Counted from the stretch's first letter, positions 8,841-17,992 are shown. The stretch: 64,000 nt of DNA from an endosymbiont of Bathymodiolus septemdierum str. Myojin knoll (GCF_001547755.1 NZ_AP013042.1:992001-1056000), one strand, 5' to 3'. The notes: generated from the letters alone by a model not told the origin. Program-made: numbers and translations.

Positions 8841-9534
8841 TCTTTTTCCGCCACCCTTTCGGTCTTCCCCTGCTTTTACTTGTCATGTTGTAGCCTGTTA
8901 ATTTTTTTATTTGTGTAATAAAAGCCTCATTGCCAATCGCCATGCCTTGATTGGTTGTTTTACGAATGTTGTCAATCAGCTTGTGGTCAAGTTCGTATTC
9001 AAAAAGTGCACGATAATTGTGTTGTCTTGCTTCTTGGGTATTGCCCAATGTTAGGTATTCTTGGTGTGGGGTGCATAAATCAGATTGCCTGCCCAATGCG
9101 TTAATTTGATAACTAGAGAAAGAATAATCAGCAGGGTCTTCAATCATGCCAGCGCGCACAGGATTAAGTTCAATGTAGCGATAAACACTCAACAAATAAG
9201 CCTCGGACTGCACCAAAGAGGATTTATACCGACCCTCCCATAATGTGCCGCTACGCCCGTATGTTTTGTTGAAGTAAACAACATAAAGCCTACCAACATC
9301 TTGCATAGTTTTACTAATGGCATTTTCACTAAGCGGGGTGCAAAGCAAATGGATGTGGTTGGTCATTAACACCCAGGCGTGTATTTGCAAGTTGTGTTTT
9401 GTTGAATAATCTTTTAAACAACTGACATAAAAAGCCATGTCATCTTCACTGGTAAAACAAACTTGACGATTATTACCCCTGGCAATGACATGCTGAAGAA
9501 TGCCAATGGGGCTAATGCGAGGCTTTCTTGGCAT
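8791..9534 (-). CDS. REP-associated tyrosine transposase (RAYT), 3' end altered by IS256
   Basis: A 247-residue Y1/IS200-like protein. It begins MPRKPRISPIGILQHVIARGN, carries the HUH metal motif in TNHIHLL and the probable nucleophilic tyrosine in the SVYRYIELNPVRAGM segment. RAYTs act on nearby REP hairpins, and matching GGGGTCAG repeats flank this gene on both sides. The IS256-type element inserted after codon 231: residues 232-247 are encoded by IS sequence and replace an ancestral two-residue Lys-Val ending. Both HUH and Tyr regions are intact, so activity may survive. The gene reads opposite to the IS256 transposase and overlaps its last 10 bases. Confidence 0.88.
   Translation of the reverse strand: MPRKPRISPIGILQHVIARGNNRQVCFTSEDDMAFYVSCLKDYSTKHNLQIHAWVLMTNHIHLLCTPLSENAISKTMQDVGRLYVVYFNKTYGRSGTLWEGRYKSSLVQSEAYLLSVYRYIELNPVRAGMIEDPADYSFSSYQINALGRQSDLCTPHQEYLTLGNTQEARQHNYRALFEYELDHKLIDNIRKTTNQGMAIGNEAFITQIKKLTGYNMTSKSRGRPKGWRKKRPCKPDCVNTSFKNQT
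8841..8848. repeat. Target-site duplication, right copy (TCTTTTTC)
   Basis: Identical to 7467-7474 on the other side of the IS256-type element. It lies inside the RAYT coding sequence, which pins the insertion point to the third-last ancestral codon. Confidence 0.92.
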
Positions 9535-9611
9535 GGGACAATGTTAAAGTGTTAAGTTGGAAGTCATGTTTTGATTTTATAGCAAGACTGGCAACAGTTG
9601 TTATTTAATTG

Positions 9612-9645
9612 ACACTGACCCCTTTATATACTGACCCCTTTATAT
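9612..9645. repeat. REP-like tandem repeat on the 5' side of the RAYT gene
   Basis: Two adjacent 16-base copies of ACTGACCCCTTTATAT lie at 9614-9629 and 9630-9645. They are in inverted orientation to the GGGGTCAG copies at 7400-7455, so the pair brackets the RAYT unit, including the nested IS256-type element. This fits RAYT recognition sites. Confidence 0.75.
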
Positions 9646-9672
9646 AATTTTTAACTTTTTTATAAATTATTC

Positions 9673-11121
9673 TTAAAAACGCCAAAAAGCACGGTTGAGA
9701 AGTGCCATTAGCGTTAGAATTTCCAAGCGCCCAAGCAGCATAGAAAAACTTAAAATCCATTTAGCGCTATCACTGATACTGCCATAGTTAGCGGCAACCT
9801 TTCCTAGCCCCGGACCAAGATTATTAATGCTAGCAGCGGTGGCCGAAAAACTACTCACTTGATCAAGCCCGGTAAACATTAAGGCAAGCATAATTACAAA
9901 AAAAGCAATCACATAGAGGGCGAAAAAACCCCAAACTGAAACTAAGGTACTGTCAGGAACGCTTTTTTTATTAAGTTTGATGTTGATTTGAGCGTTGGGG
10001 TGAATAAATTTTTTAATTTCTTTAGCGGCAAGTTTGAACATTAATAACACTCTAACCACTTTAATACCGCCGCCTGTTGAACCTGAAGATGCGCCAATAA
10101 AACTGGCGAAAATCAGTAACACTGGTAATCCCAATGCCCATAATGAAAAATCAGTGGAAATAAAGCCTGTTGTTGTTGCCATTGAAACGCTTTGAAAAAG
10201 TGCAACCCTAAATGCCTCACCGATACTTAAATATTGCCCAGTGTTAAATAAGTAGATAAAAACCAATAGTGTTAAAAAAACAAGAAAAGCAACATAAGTT
10301 TTAAACTCCGAATCTTGATAATAGTGATTGATATGGTTCTGACGCCAAACGAAGAAATGTAGGGAAAAATTGATACCTGCAAAAAACATAAAAAATACGG
10401 CAATAGTCTCAATTAAATAAGAATCAAAAAATCCAATAGAATTGTCATGGGTAGAAAAACCGCCAATTGCTACGGTAGAGTAACTGTGCCCAATAGCATC
10501 AAAAGCATTCATTCCTACAAGGTAATAAGCCAATGCACAAGCCAGCGTAAAACCGATATAAATAAACCACAAAACTTTAGCTGTTTGGGTCAATTTTGGG
10601 GTGAGTCTATCTCTAGAGATGCCACTGGCTTCTGCATGATAAAGCTCCATGCCGCTAACGCCAAGCATTGGCAGAATTGCAAGTGCTAAAACAATAATCC
10701 CCATTCCACCAAGCCATTGTAGTTGTTGCCGATAATATAAAATTGCTTTAGGAAGGTCATCCAGCCCAGTAATAACCGTTGCCCCTGTGGTAGTTAGCCC
10801 AGACATTGATTCAAAAAATGCGTCGCTGAATGACATATTTAGACTTTCAGTTAGCAAAAATGGGACAGTAGCAAACAAAGATAAAACAAACCAAAAACTC
10901 ACCACCACAAGAATACCCTCGCGGATTCTAAACGCTTTTTTCGAATGCCTAAAGGGTAACCATAACCCCAAACCACTTATTAAAGTAATCAATAAGGCAG
11001 TTAAAAAAACAGGGTATTGTTGCTCACCATACGCAACATCAACGATAATTGGAGGCAGTTGTGTAAAGCTGAAAATCATTAATAACAGCCCAATAGTTTT
11101 AAATACGATACTAAATTGCAT
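9673..11121 (-). CDS. trkH: TrkH-type potassium uptake channel subunit
   Basis: 482 residues, a normal TrkH length, with about ten hydrophobic helices in four pore repeats. Pore-loop signatures are visible as FFESMSGLTTTGATV, SHSYSTVAIGGFSTHD, MATTTGFIST and ATAASINNLGPGLG. It forms the membrane channel for K+ (and Na+ coupling) and works with the cytoplasmic NAD/ATP-binding TrkA encoded about 50 bases upstream on the same strand. It is the last gene of an ntrY-ntrX-trkA-trkH run. Nothing looks damaged. The adjacent RAYT unit marks the edge of the mobile region, so trkH is the first core gene here. Confidence 0.95.
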   Translation of the reverse strand: MQFSIVFKTIGLLLMIFSFTQLPPIIVDVAYGEQQYPVFLTALLITLISGLGLWLPFRHSKKAFRIREGILVVVSFWFVLSLFATVPFLLTESLNMSFSDAFFESMSGLTTTGATVITGLDDLPKAILYYRQQLQWLGGMGIIVLALAILPMLGVSGMELYHAEASGISRDRLTPKLTQTAKVLWFIYIGFTLACALAYYLVGMNAFDAIGHSYSTVAIGGFSTHDNSIGFFDSYLIETIAVFFMFFAGINFSLHFFVWRQNHINHYYQDSEFKTYVAFLVFLTLLVFIYLFNTGQYLSIGEAFRVALFQSVSMATTTGFISTDFSLWALGLPVLLIFASFIGASSGSTGGGIKVVRVLLMFKLAAKEIKKFIHPNAQINIKLNKKSVPDSTLVSVWGFFALYVIAFFVIMLALMFTGLDQVSSFSATAASINNLGPGLGKVAANYGSISDSAKWILSFSMLLGRLEILTLMALLNRAFWRF

Positions 11122-11146
11122 ACTATATATCCTCTAATATTATAAG

Positions 11147-11165
11147 TTATAAGCCCGGCTTATAA
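11147..11165. repeat. Palindrome between trkA and trkH
   Basis: TTATAAGCC-C-GGCTTATAA is a perfect 9-base inverted repeat around one base, located between the trkA stop (11171) and the trkH start (11121) within the same transcript. It could form a small hairpin affecting processing or relative expression of the two genes. There is no U-run on either strand, so it is not a terminator. Confidence 0.55.
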
Positions 11166-11170
11166 GTTGG

Positions 11171-12544
11171 TTAATTAAGCTGAACTTCAAATAATTTTTC
11201 TACTTTATGGATTTGTGATGTGTCGCTCATGACTAATAACACATGGTCATTTTCTTCAATCGCTAATTGTCTTGATGCCATCAACGCTTTATTGCCACGC
11301 ACGATTGCACCAACCACAACACCCTCTGGAAAATTGATATTTTCAATGCTTTTACCAACCACATTGGAATGGTGTTTATCGCCGTGAACAATAAGTTCAA
11401 TGGCTTCTGCTTTGCCTTTTCGCAGTGAATGCGCTGTCATTGTATCGCCCTTACGAAGATGGGATAAAATACCGCTGGTGGTAATTTGATCAGGGGATAT
11501 AACCATATCCACATCATCACTTTGCGTGGCTAAATCAACATACATATTGCGTTTAACCAAGGCAACTGTTTTATATGCACCAAGGCGTTTTGCCAGGATT
11601 GAAACAATCACATTAATCTCATCAGAGTCGGTTAGTGCAAGGAACAAATCAATATTTTCAATACCTTCTGATTTTAACAAATCCTCATCAGAAGCGTTAC
11701 CATGTAATACAATAGCATTCTCTAATTGGTCGGCAATTTCTTTAACGCGTTTTTTATCAAGCTCAATAATGCGCACAAGGTGATTTTTTTCTAAAAATTT
11801 GGCTAAATTTAGCCCAATCAAACCACCACCTGCAATCATAATGTTTTTATAGGGTCTGTCCATACGCCTAAACTCTTTTAATACCTTGGAGACGCTTTTT
11901 TTCTTGGTAACAAAATAGACTCTATCACCATCTTTAATAACTGTCTCGCCATAGGCTGGAATGACTTGATTATCCCTATATATACTAACAATGCGAACAT
12001 GTGTCTTGGGCAAGTGGTCGTGCAATTCTTTAATTGGATGCCCAACAATCGGCGTGCCTTTATAGGCTTTGGTTTCAACCAATTGTATTAAACCATTATC
12101 AAATTCAAATATCTGCTCTGCGCCTGGCTGCTCAACCACGCGCTTAATAAAATCTGTTACCAATATTTCAGGGGTAATTGTAAAATCAATTGGAATCGCA
12201 TTATCAGAAAATAAAGCCTTATGATGTAGATATTCTGCGGTGCGAATACGAGCAATTTTTTTATTAACACCATACAATGTATGTGCAATTTGACATGCCA
12301 ACATATTGCCCTCATCCGATTTCGTCACCGCAATCACCATATCCATGGTCTTGATTTCCGCCTCTTCTAAAATATTGGGGTATGAGCCATGCCCACAAAT
12401 AGTTTTAACATCTAAATATCGTTGAATTGATGATAGGTTTTCCTCATCCTTATCAACAATAGTAATGTCATTTTCCTCATCAAGGCTTAGATATTTAGCC
12501 AACGATACGCCCACTTGCCCTGCCCCTAGAATTAAAATATTCAT
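11171..12544 (-). CDS. trkA: TrkA, NAD-binding regulatory subunit of the Trk potassium system
   Basis: 457 residues with the duplicated layout of TrkA: Rossmann fold (MNILILGAGQVGVSLAKYL), TrkA-C domain near 140-220, a second Rossmann fold (MIAGGGLIGLNLAKFLE near 235) and a second TrkA-C domain. It gates TrkH in response to bound nucleotides. Its ATG overlaps the ntrX stop (12541-12544), so the genes are translationally coupled. Full length, no oddities. Confidence 0.96.
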   Translation of the reverse strand: MNILILGAGQVGVSLAKYLSLDEENDITIVDKDEENLSSIQRYLDVKTICGHGSYPNILEEAEIKTMDMVIAVTKSDEGNMLACQIAHTLYGVNKKIARIRTAEYLHHKALFSDNAIPIDFTITPEILVTDFIKRVVEQPGAEQIFEFDNGLIQLVETKAYKGTPIVGHPIKELHDHLPKTHVRIVSIYRDNQVIPAYGETVIKDGDRVYFVTKKKSVSKVLKEFRRMDRPYKNIMIAGGGLIGLNLAKFLEKNHLVRIIELDKKRVKEIADQLENAIVLHGNASDEDLLKSEGIENIDLFLALTDSDEINVIVSILAKRLGAYKTVALVKRNMYVDLATQSDDVDMVISPDQITTSGILSHLRKGDTMTAHSLRKGKAEAIELIVHGDKHHSNVVGKSIENINFPEGVVVGAIVRGNKALMASRQLAIEENDHVLLVMSDTSQIHKVEKLFEVQLN

Positions 12545-13101
12545 TTTTTATCAATCCCCAAGTCTTTTAATTTACGATATAAAGTGGTTCTTTCCAATCC
12601 TGCAATGTCTGCCACTTTGGCAATGTTGTTATTATTTTGACTTAAATGGTGCTTGAAATATTGCGCTTCAAAAATATTTCTTGCACTTTTAAGTGGCAAG
12701 TCAAAATCAATACCGCTCACTTTCTCGGATTTATAAATACCTTGCTTGGATAAAAATTTACGCACCAACGGTAAAATATCGTGCAACGGTTTTTTAAGAA
12801 AATCCAATGCACCAAGTTTAATGGCTTTAATCACATCTTGATGCTCCGCATGACCTGACATCATTACTACTGGCATAGTAAAACCCGCATTCATCCATTC
12901 CTCCAATAAAGACATTCCATCTTGTCCAGACATCCACACATCCATCATAATCAAGTCAAAGGTTTGCGTTTTGACAATGGCTTTTGCCTCAGTGGCATTG
13001 GCAGCAAGTGTCACGCTATAATTCACATCCTCAAGTGTGTCTTTAATGGTTTCAGAATTGATTTTCTCATCGTCAATAATCAAAATATTACCAATTATCA
13101 T
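12541..13101 (-). CDS. ntrX: NtrX-like response regulator lacking the sigma-54 AAA+ domain
   Basis: 186 residues. A receiver domain (NILIIDDEK, phosphoacceptor Asp in LIMMDVWMSGQDG, conserved Thr/Ser in VVMMSGH and Lys in FLKKPL) spans about 1-120. The C-terminal 45 residues form a Fis-type helix-turn-helix (NNNIAKVADIAGLERTTLYRKLKDLGI). Classical NtrX is about 450 residues and has a sigma-54-interacting ATPase between these parts; here it is absent without any frameshift. The result has the architecture of RegA/PrrA regulators and must act without sigma-54 contact. It overlaps ntrY by four bases and trkA by four bases. Naming follows the partner kinase and the HTH sequence. Confidence 0.85.
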   Translation of the reverse strand: MIIGNILIIDDEKINSETIKDTLEDVNYSVTLAANATEAKAIVKTQTFDLIMMDVWMSGQDGMSLLEEWMNAGFTMPVVMMSGHAEHQDVIKAIKLGALDFLKKPLHDILPLVRKFLSKQGIYKSEKVSGIDFDLPLKSARNIFEAQYFKHHLSQNNNNIAKVADIAGLERTTLYRKLKDLGIDKK

Positions 13102-15269
13102 ACCCCCTCCTTTATCTGCTTAAACTCAATCGTAATAATTGCACCGTGAGGCTTAACATTAGCAACAAAAATTCGTCCATTATGCTGTTTAATGATATTT
13201 TGCACGATTGCCATCCCTAAGCCACTGCCTTTAGCTTTGGTAGTAACATAAGGTTCGAATACTGACGCCAGCATCGACTCGTCAAATCCACTGCCATTGT
13301 CCTCAATGCTTAGGCGCACTATACCCTCATCTTTTAAATATTTTGTGGCAATTTTTACGATTAAGCCCTGTCCATTTTCAACCGCTTCAGTGGCATTTTT
13401 AACCAAATTAATTAATACTCTAGAAATGCTATTGGCATCAAGATGTAATTGAGGCACATCATTAGATAACTCAAATTTAATCTTAATATTATCTTGTGCA
13501 TCATAAAGAGAAACCGATTGAGCAATTAAGCTGTTAAGATCTAACAATTTACGCTTAATTTTTGGAATATTGGCATAATCAGAAAAAGTATTAACCATTG
13601 CATCCAATGACTTCACCTGGTCAATAATAACGCTGGTGGTTTTATCAATAATTTCCAAATCTTTGCCTTTAAGTGTATTCAAAAATCTATTTCTAAGGCG
13701 TTGTGCAGAAAGTAAAATTGGGGTTAATGGATTTTTAATTTCATGTGCCATTCGCACTGCTACCTCACCCCAAGCGGCTTCTTTTTGCGCTCTATGAAGT
13801 TTGGTAATATCTTTAATAATAATCACATAACCTAAAGTTTTATTACCTTCATCTAGTACCGCACCATGGCAAGAAAGCAAGATGTGACGCCCAGGTAGCG
13901 TTACTTCAATCTCTTCACTCCATTCACTTTGACCTTGATCAAATCTGTCTTGGATAATGAAAAATAAAGGCTCAAGATAGCTATTTTTTTCAGCAATATT
14001 ATTACAAAAATCGCCGACAAATTGTTGCACTTTTTCAATCGACAATATCTTGCCAATCATAGGGTTAACAAACTGAATTTTTTTGTTTTTGTCCAAACCA
14101 ATAACGCCAAACGAATATTTTAAAATGGTCTCCAAATAAAGGTTATGCGTACTTAACCCTTGACGAGATTGCTGAATTTGTTTTGACATTTCGTTGAACT
14201 GGTCAATCAAACTACGCACATCTCCGTTTTTTTCTTGGTTGTGCACTCTTACCGCATAATTACCCTTAGTAATTTCCTTAGTAGCAAGTGCGAGATTCTG
14301 CATTGGACGCATTAAATGGTCAATCAGCCTAAGGACAATCAGCAATACACTCAATATCGTTAATAAAACGGTGGAAGAAAAATCTAACAAAAAGCGTTTT
14401 TGGGTAAGCGAGGTATTGACACTAAAAGTGAGATTACTGGCAAAATTATAAAAACCTTTAACATGCCCTAAAAAACGCAATAAGTGTGGATCGGTGGCAT
14501 ACACAACAGTCAAATCTAAAGTTTTTTTATCCGCTTTTTTATTTAGGTACTGGGTAGACATTTGCACCTGAAATAATCGAGATTCCTCATATTCAAAAGC
14601 AATTAAATTTTGTTGATTTGAGAGTGGCTGATTGTCCTCAACAACACAAGTAGTGTCTTGACTGGCTTGCGCAATAATTTTATCTTTTTCGTTTTTAAGT
14701 ACTAAGGAGCAGGCATATTTTTTATCAATTAAACTTTGAATAAAAACTTGCATAAACTGATTGTAGTCTTTTTCCTCTTTTTGGAAATTAGAATAACTTT
14801 GAATTTGTTGCAATAGGACTTTGGTAAAATCAACATAGCGGTCATCTCTGACCACTTGCAAGCCTTGATATAAAGCACCAACTCGGTCTAAAAAAATCTT
14901 GTTGAATTTGTTGTAAGTTTGCTCAGAACGCTCAACATTATCGTGAATAGTCTGAAATGAAAACATATAAAAAGACAGCACTGGAACAATCGTCAACAAA
15001 GGCACAATCTTAATAAACGACCAAGTGAAACGCGCACCAATGACGCCATCTTTTTCATCTTTCTTAAGTTTAGCAATGGCAAAAAACAAATAATAACTTG
15101 CAATCATCAGCATAACTGCATTATAAGAAACCAGTACCCACCACCATTCTGTAATCAACGCTGGGTTTAACCCTAGATATGACAATCCGCCAATTGAGAC
15201 TAGGAAAATAATTATCCAAATCCATTTATTTGGCACTTTTTTGATAGCAAAATCTTGCTTAAAAAACAT
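13098..15269 (-). CDS. ntrY: NtrY-like membrane sensor histidine kinase
   Basis: 723 residues. Three N-terminal membrane helices (about 15-105) and a fourth near 300-320 bracket a periplasmic sensory region; a HAMP linker follows (RPMQNLALATKEITKGNY), then a PAS-like domain (about 385-480) and the kinase core. The H-box MAHEIKNPLTP holds the phosphorylated His near residue 509; N-box LVKNATEAVENG and G-boxes DNGSGF and GSGLGMAIV are intact. It heads the ntrY-ntrX-trkA-trkH operon. The NtrY family senses nitrogen or redox/envelope state in other proteobacteria; its signal here is unknown, and the link to K+ uptake is by operon only. Confidence 0.9.
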   Translation of the reverse strand: MFFKQDFAIKKVPNKWIWIIIFLVSIGGLSYLGLNPALITEWWWVLVSYNAVMLMIASYYLFFAIAKLKKDEKDGVIGARFTWSFIKIVPLLTIVPVLSFYMFSFQTIHDNVERSEQTYNKFNKIFLDRVGALYQGLQVVRDDRYVDFTKVLLQQIQSYSNFQKEEKDYNQFMQVFIQSLIDKKYACSLVLKNEKDKIIAQASQDTTCVVEDNQPLSNQQNLIAFEYEESRLFQVQMSTQYLNKKADKKTLDLTVVYATDPHLLRFLGHVKGFYNFASNLTFSVNTSLTQKRFLLDFSSTVLLTILSVLLIVLRLIDHLMRPMQNLALATKEITKGNYAVRVHNQEKNGDVRSLIDQFNEMSKQIQQSRQGLSTHNLYLETILKYSFGVIGLDKNKKIQFVNPMIGKILSIEKVQQFVGDFCNNIAEKNSYLEPLFFIIQDRFDQGQSEWSEEIEVTLPGRHILLSCHGAVLDEGNKTLGYVIIIKDITKLHRAQKEAAWGEVAVRMAHEIKNPLTPILLSAQRLRNRFLNTLKGKDLEIIDKTTSVIIDQVKSLDAMVNTFSDYANIPKIKRKLLDLNSLIAQSVSLYDAQDNIKIKFELSNDVPQLHLDANSISRVLINLVKNATEAVENGQGLIVKIATKYLKDEGIVRLSIEDNGSGFDESMLASVFEPYVTTKAKGSGLGMAIVQNIIKQHNGRIFVANVKPHGAIITIEFKQIKEGV

Positions 15270-15401
15270 TGTTTATGCATTACTATAGTTACAATAATAT
15301 ACTAATTATCTCATAAAAATAGGTTTGCAATACAATTGTTGTTAAAATACAACAATAAAGGCTTTTTTAGTCCGTAGCCCTTTTTTTACGAATAAAGAAG
15401 A

Positions 15402-16463
15402 ATGATTAAAAATAACACTGAGTTAACTGATTTTTTGCATTGCATTAAAAGCGACACTGAATTAGCAATTGATACCGAATTCAAATGGGTGGACAGCTAT
15501 TATCCGCAGTTGTGCTTGTTACAAATTGCGACGAATACTATAGCAGCGTGTATTGATGTGCTGGCAATTGAGGATTTGCAGCCTTTATTTAATAAAATTT
15601 ATCAGCCCGATGTTTTGTGGATTGCACACGCTGCACGCAATGATATAGAGGTGTTGTATCGGTACTCTAGGCAGTTACCTGCACAGGTTTTTGATACACA
15701 AATTGCGGTTAGCTTGTTAAAGAATTTGCGTCCGACAAACAGTGATTTTGGTGCACAGATTTCTTATCAATGGTTAACGGAAATTTTACAAGGAGTAACC
15801 CTAGACAAAGCCTTTACTCGACTAGATTGGACCATGCGGCCGTTACCTGATGAGGCCATAAAGTATGCCCTAGAAGATGTGACTTACTCAATCAAAAATT
15901 ACCATCAATTGAAAAAACGACTTGAAAACGAAGGGAAATTGGATTGGCTATTAGAAGAAGGTCAGTCTATCTTAGATGCACACATACATAAGCCTAATAT
16001 TTTTCAGTGTTGGGATCGAGTAAAGGGTTTTTCTCGTATCCCTAAAAAACGACATACATTTGCAGTACAATTAGCAGGTTGGCGAGAGCAGATGGCAATT
16101 GACAAAAATAAACCAAGACGCTGGATTATGACAGATAATGATTTGATTGATATAGCAATGGACAAACAGCAATTAACCGACGAAAAGCAAAAACAATTTT
16201 CCCTATTTTTAGCCAAAAATCCTTATACAATTGAACTAGATACACATAAACAAATACCACCAACGGCAAAAGAAAAAGCGCAAAAATTAATCCTGCAAAC
16301 GCACATTGAGGATAAAGCCAGTCAAAATAATTTAACAGCAGAAGTTATCACAAGCGGTAAAAATTTGTTAAGATACTTACGCGGCGACCAGTCGGTAAAT
16401 TTTCTTAGTGGTTGGCGTTATGATTTATTAAAAGAGGAGTTAGAAAAATGCAAAATAGTTTAA
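15402..16463 (+). CDS. rnd: Ribonuclease D
   Basis: 353 residues. The DEDD 3'-5' exonuclease motifs are visible: DTEFKWVDSYYPQLCLLQIA (Exo I), WIAHAARNDIEVL (Exo II) and YALEDVTY (Exo III). A C-terminal HRDC-like region follows (about 210-290). RNase D trims the 3' ends of tRNA precursors and other stable RNAs. It starts a plus-strand run rnd-ppa-rsmD-coaD and its 3' end overlaps ppa by 16 bases. Confidence 0.93.
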   Translation: MIKNNTELTDFLHCIKSDTELAIDTEFKWVDSYYPQLCLLQIATNTIAACIDVLAIEDLQPLFNKIYQPDVLWIAHAARNDIEVLYRYSRQLPAQVFDTQIAVSLLKNLRPTNSDFGAQISYQWLTEILQGVTLDKAFTRLDWTMRPLPDEAIKYALEDVTYSIKNYHQLKKRLENEGKLDWLLEEGQSILDAHIHKPNIFQCWDRVKGFSRIPKKRHTFAVQLAGWREQMAIDKNKPRRWIMTDNDLIDIAMDKQQLTDEKQKQFSLFLAKNPYTIELDTHKQIPPTAKEKAQKLILQTHIEDKASQNNLTAEVITSGKNLLRYLRGDQSVNFLSGWRYDLLKEELEKCKIV

Positions 16464-16978
16464 AACCAGTCTCAGCAGGAAATATTCCTGACGAAGTGAA
16501 TGTTATTATTGAAATCCCAGCGAATTCATCTCCCGTAAAATACGAAATTGACAAAGAAACTGGCGCAATGTTTGTCGATAGATTCATCTCAACGCCAATG
16601 TTTTACCCTTGTAATTATGGCTTTGTGCCAGATACTTTGTCTGACGATGGCGACCCTGCGGATGTACTGGTTATCACGCCCTACCCATTAATTCACGATT
16701 CCGTTATTACCGCTCGCCCTGTTGGTGTATTGCGTATGACCGATGAAGAAGGTCAAGATTATAAAATTTTAGCTGTGCCAACTGAAAAACTGTGTAAATC
16801 TTATAACGATATCAAAAATATTGGCGATGTTAATCAAACTTTAAAAGACCAAATTGAACATTTTTTCACCTACTATAAAGACCTTGATAAAGAAAAATGG
16901 GTCAAAATCGATGGCTGGGGCGATGTGAACGAAGCCAAACAAGAATTACAAGCCTCTTTTGACGCATATCAGAAATAA
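16448..16978 (+). CDS. ppa: Inorganic pyrophosphatase (family I)
   Basis: 176 residues, the standard bacterial length. The family I signature DDGDPADVLVITPYPL, with its metal-binding aspartates, and the upstream YPCNYGFVPDTL are intact. It hydrolyses PPi released by biosynthetic reactions and drives them forward. The start lies inside the end of rnd with AGGAG nearby (16434-16438), and the 3' end overlaps the proposed rsmD start by 20 bases, suggesting coupled translation. Confidence 0.95.
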   Translation: MQNSLKPVSAGNIPDEVNVIIEIPANSSPVKYEIDKETGAMFVDRFISTPMFYPCNYGFVPDTLSDDGDPADVLVITPYPLIHDSVITARPVGVLRMTDEEGQDYKILAVPTEKLCKSYNDIKNIGDVNQTLKDQIEHFFTYYKDLDKEKWVKIDGWGDVNEAKQELQASFDAYQK

Positions 16979-17519
16979 TAGCGCTCAAATTATAGGTGGT
17001 AAACACCGAGGCAGGCAGTTTAAGTTTGCAGATGCAGAAGGGTTAAGACCGACACCGAACAAAGTGAGAGAGACCCTGTTTAATTGGTTGCAATTTGAAA
17101 TGGCTAATGCGACTTTTTTGGATTTGTTTGCGGGGAGCGGCGCATTAAGTTTTGAGGCAATTTCTCGTGGGGCAAAAACGGTGGTAAGTATTGAAAAAGA
17201 TGTGGTGTCATTTAAGTTTTTGCAAGAGAATAAACGCCTGCTAGGGGTGAATAATTTAACAATTTTTAATCAGGATGCATTTGATTTTTTAAGTAAAAAA
17301 ATAGATGTATTTGATTATATTTTATTAGATCCACCTTTTGATAAAGGTTTTTTATCTAAAGCATTGAGCTTAATTATGGAAAATGCATTTTTAGCTAAAG
17401 GTGGTAAAATTTATATCGAATCTGAATTTAAAATCACTGAGGATTTCTTGGAAAGTGGATTTATTATTAATAAACAAAAAAAATCTGGAATGGTACATTA
17501 CTGCCTAATACAACGATGA
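16959..17519 (+). CDS. rsmD: 16S rRNA (guanine-N2)-methyltransferase RsmD
   Basis: 186 residues. Rossmann methyltransferase with the SAM-binding motif FLDLFAGSGALSFEAISRGA and the catalytic LDPPF; the N-terminal IIGGKHRGRQF...LRPTPNKVRETLFNWL is typical of RsmD, which methylates G966 of 16S rRNA. No ATG precedes the conserved IIGGKHRGR, so the start is taken as the TTG at 16959, inside the ppa 3' end; this start is uncertain. The stop overlaps coaD by ATGA, as in many gammaproteobacteria. Confidence 0.92.
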   Translation: MTHIRNNSAQIIGGKHRGRQFKFADAEGLRPTPNKVRETLFNWLQFEMANATFLDLFAGSGALSFEAISRGAKTVVSIEKDVVSFKFLQENKRLLGVNNLTIFNQDAFDFLSKKIDVFDYILLDPPFDKGFLSKALSLIMENAFLAKGGKIYIESEFKITEDFLESGFIINKQKKSGMVHYCLIQR

Positions 17520-17992
17520 AAAAAAATGCAATTTACCCAGGGTCATTTGACCCGATTACAAATGGTCATATTGATTTAATCAAGCGCGCTAGTAAATTAT
17601 TTGATACTGTGATTATTGGCATTACACAAAATAGCAAGAAAGTGGCTTTTTTAAGTGTCAAAGATAGAATAGAGTCGGTAGAAACTGCGTTACAAGGGAT
17701 TGACAATATAAAAGTACTGGGTTTTGATACTTTATTGGTTGATTTTGCCGAAGCACAAAATGCACAGATTATTTTACGAGGCTTGCGAGCAGTTAGTGAT
17801 TTTGAATATGAGTTTCAATTATCAGGAATGAATAAACATCTTAATCCTAATATCGAAACTTTATTTATGACACCTGCAGAAAAATATGCGAACATTTCCT
17901 CCTCATTAGTGAGGGAAATTTTGTCTTTGAATGGGGACATTAGTGCATTTGTACCAAAAAATATAGAAATATTATTAAAGGAAACCATTTAA
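17516..17992 (+). CDS. coaD: Phosphopantetheine adenylyltransferase
   Basis: 158 residues, full length. The nucleotidyltransferase motif YPGSFDPITNGHIDLI and the C-terminal ISSSLVREI are intact, as is RGLRAVSDFEYEFQL. It makes dephospho-CoA from phosphopantetheine and ATP, the fourth step from pantothenate to CoA. Start ATG overlaps the rsmD stop. A long-stem structured element begins at its stop codon. Confidence 0.96.
   Translation: MKKNAIYPGSFDPITNGHIDLIKRASKLFDTVIIGITQNSKKVAFLSVKDRIESVETALQGIDNIKVLGFDTLLVDFAEAQNAQIILRGLRAVSDFEYEFQLSGMNKHLNPNIETLFMTPAEKYANISSSLVREILSLNGDISAFVPKNIEILLKETI

Noticed and set aside
7400-9645. Composite transposon made of the RAYT and IS256 elements
   Set aside because: The IS256-type element has its own ends and target duplication inside the RAYT gene, so this is a nested insertion and not a composite unit.
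15270-15401. tRNA or small RNA upstream of rnd
   Set aside because: Searched by eye for cloverleaf features; only an AT-rich promoter-like stretch is visible.
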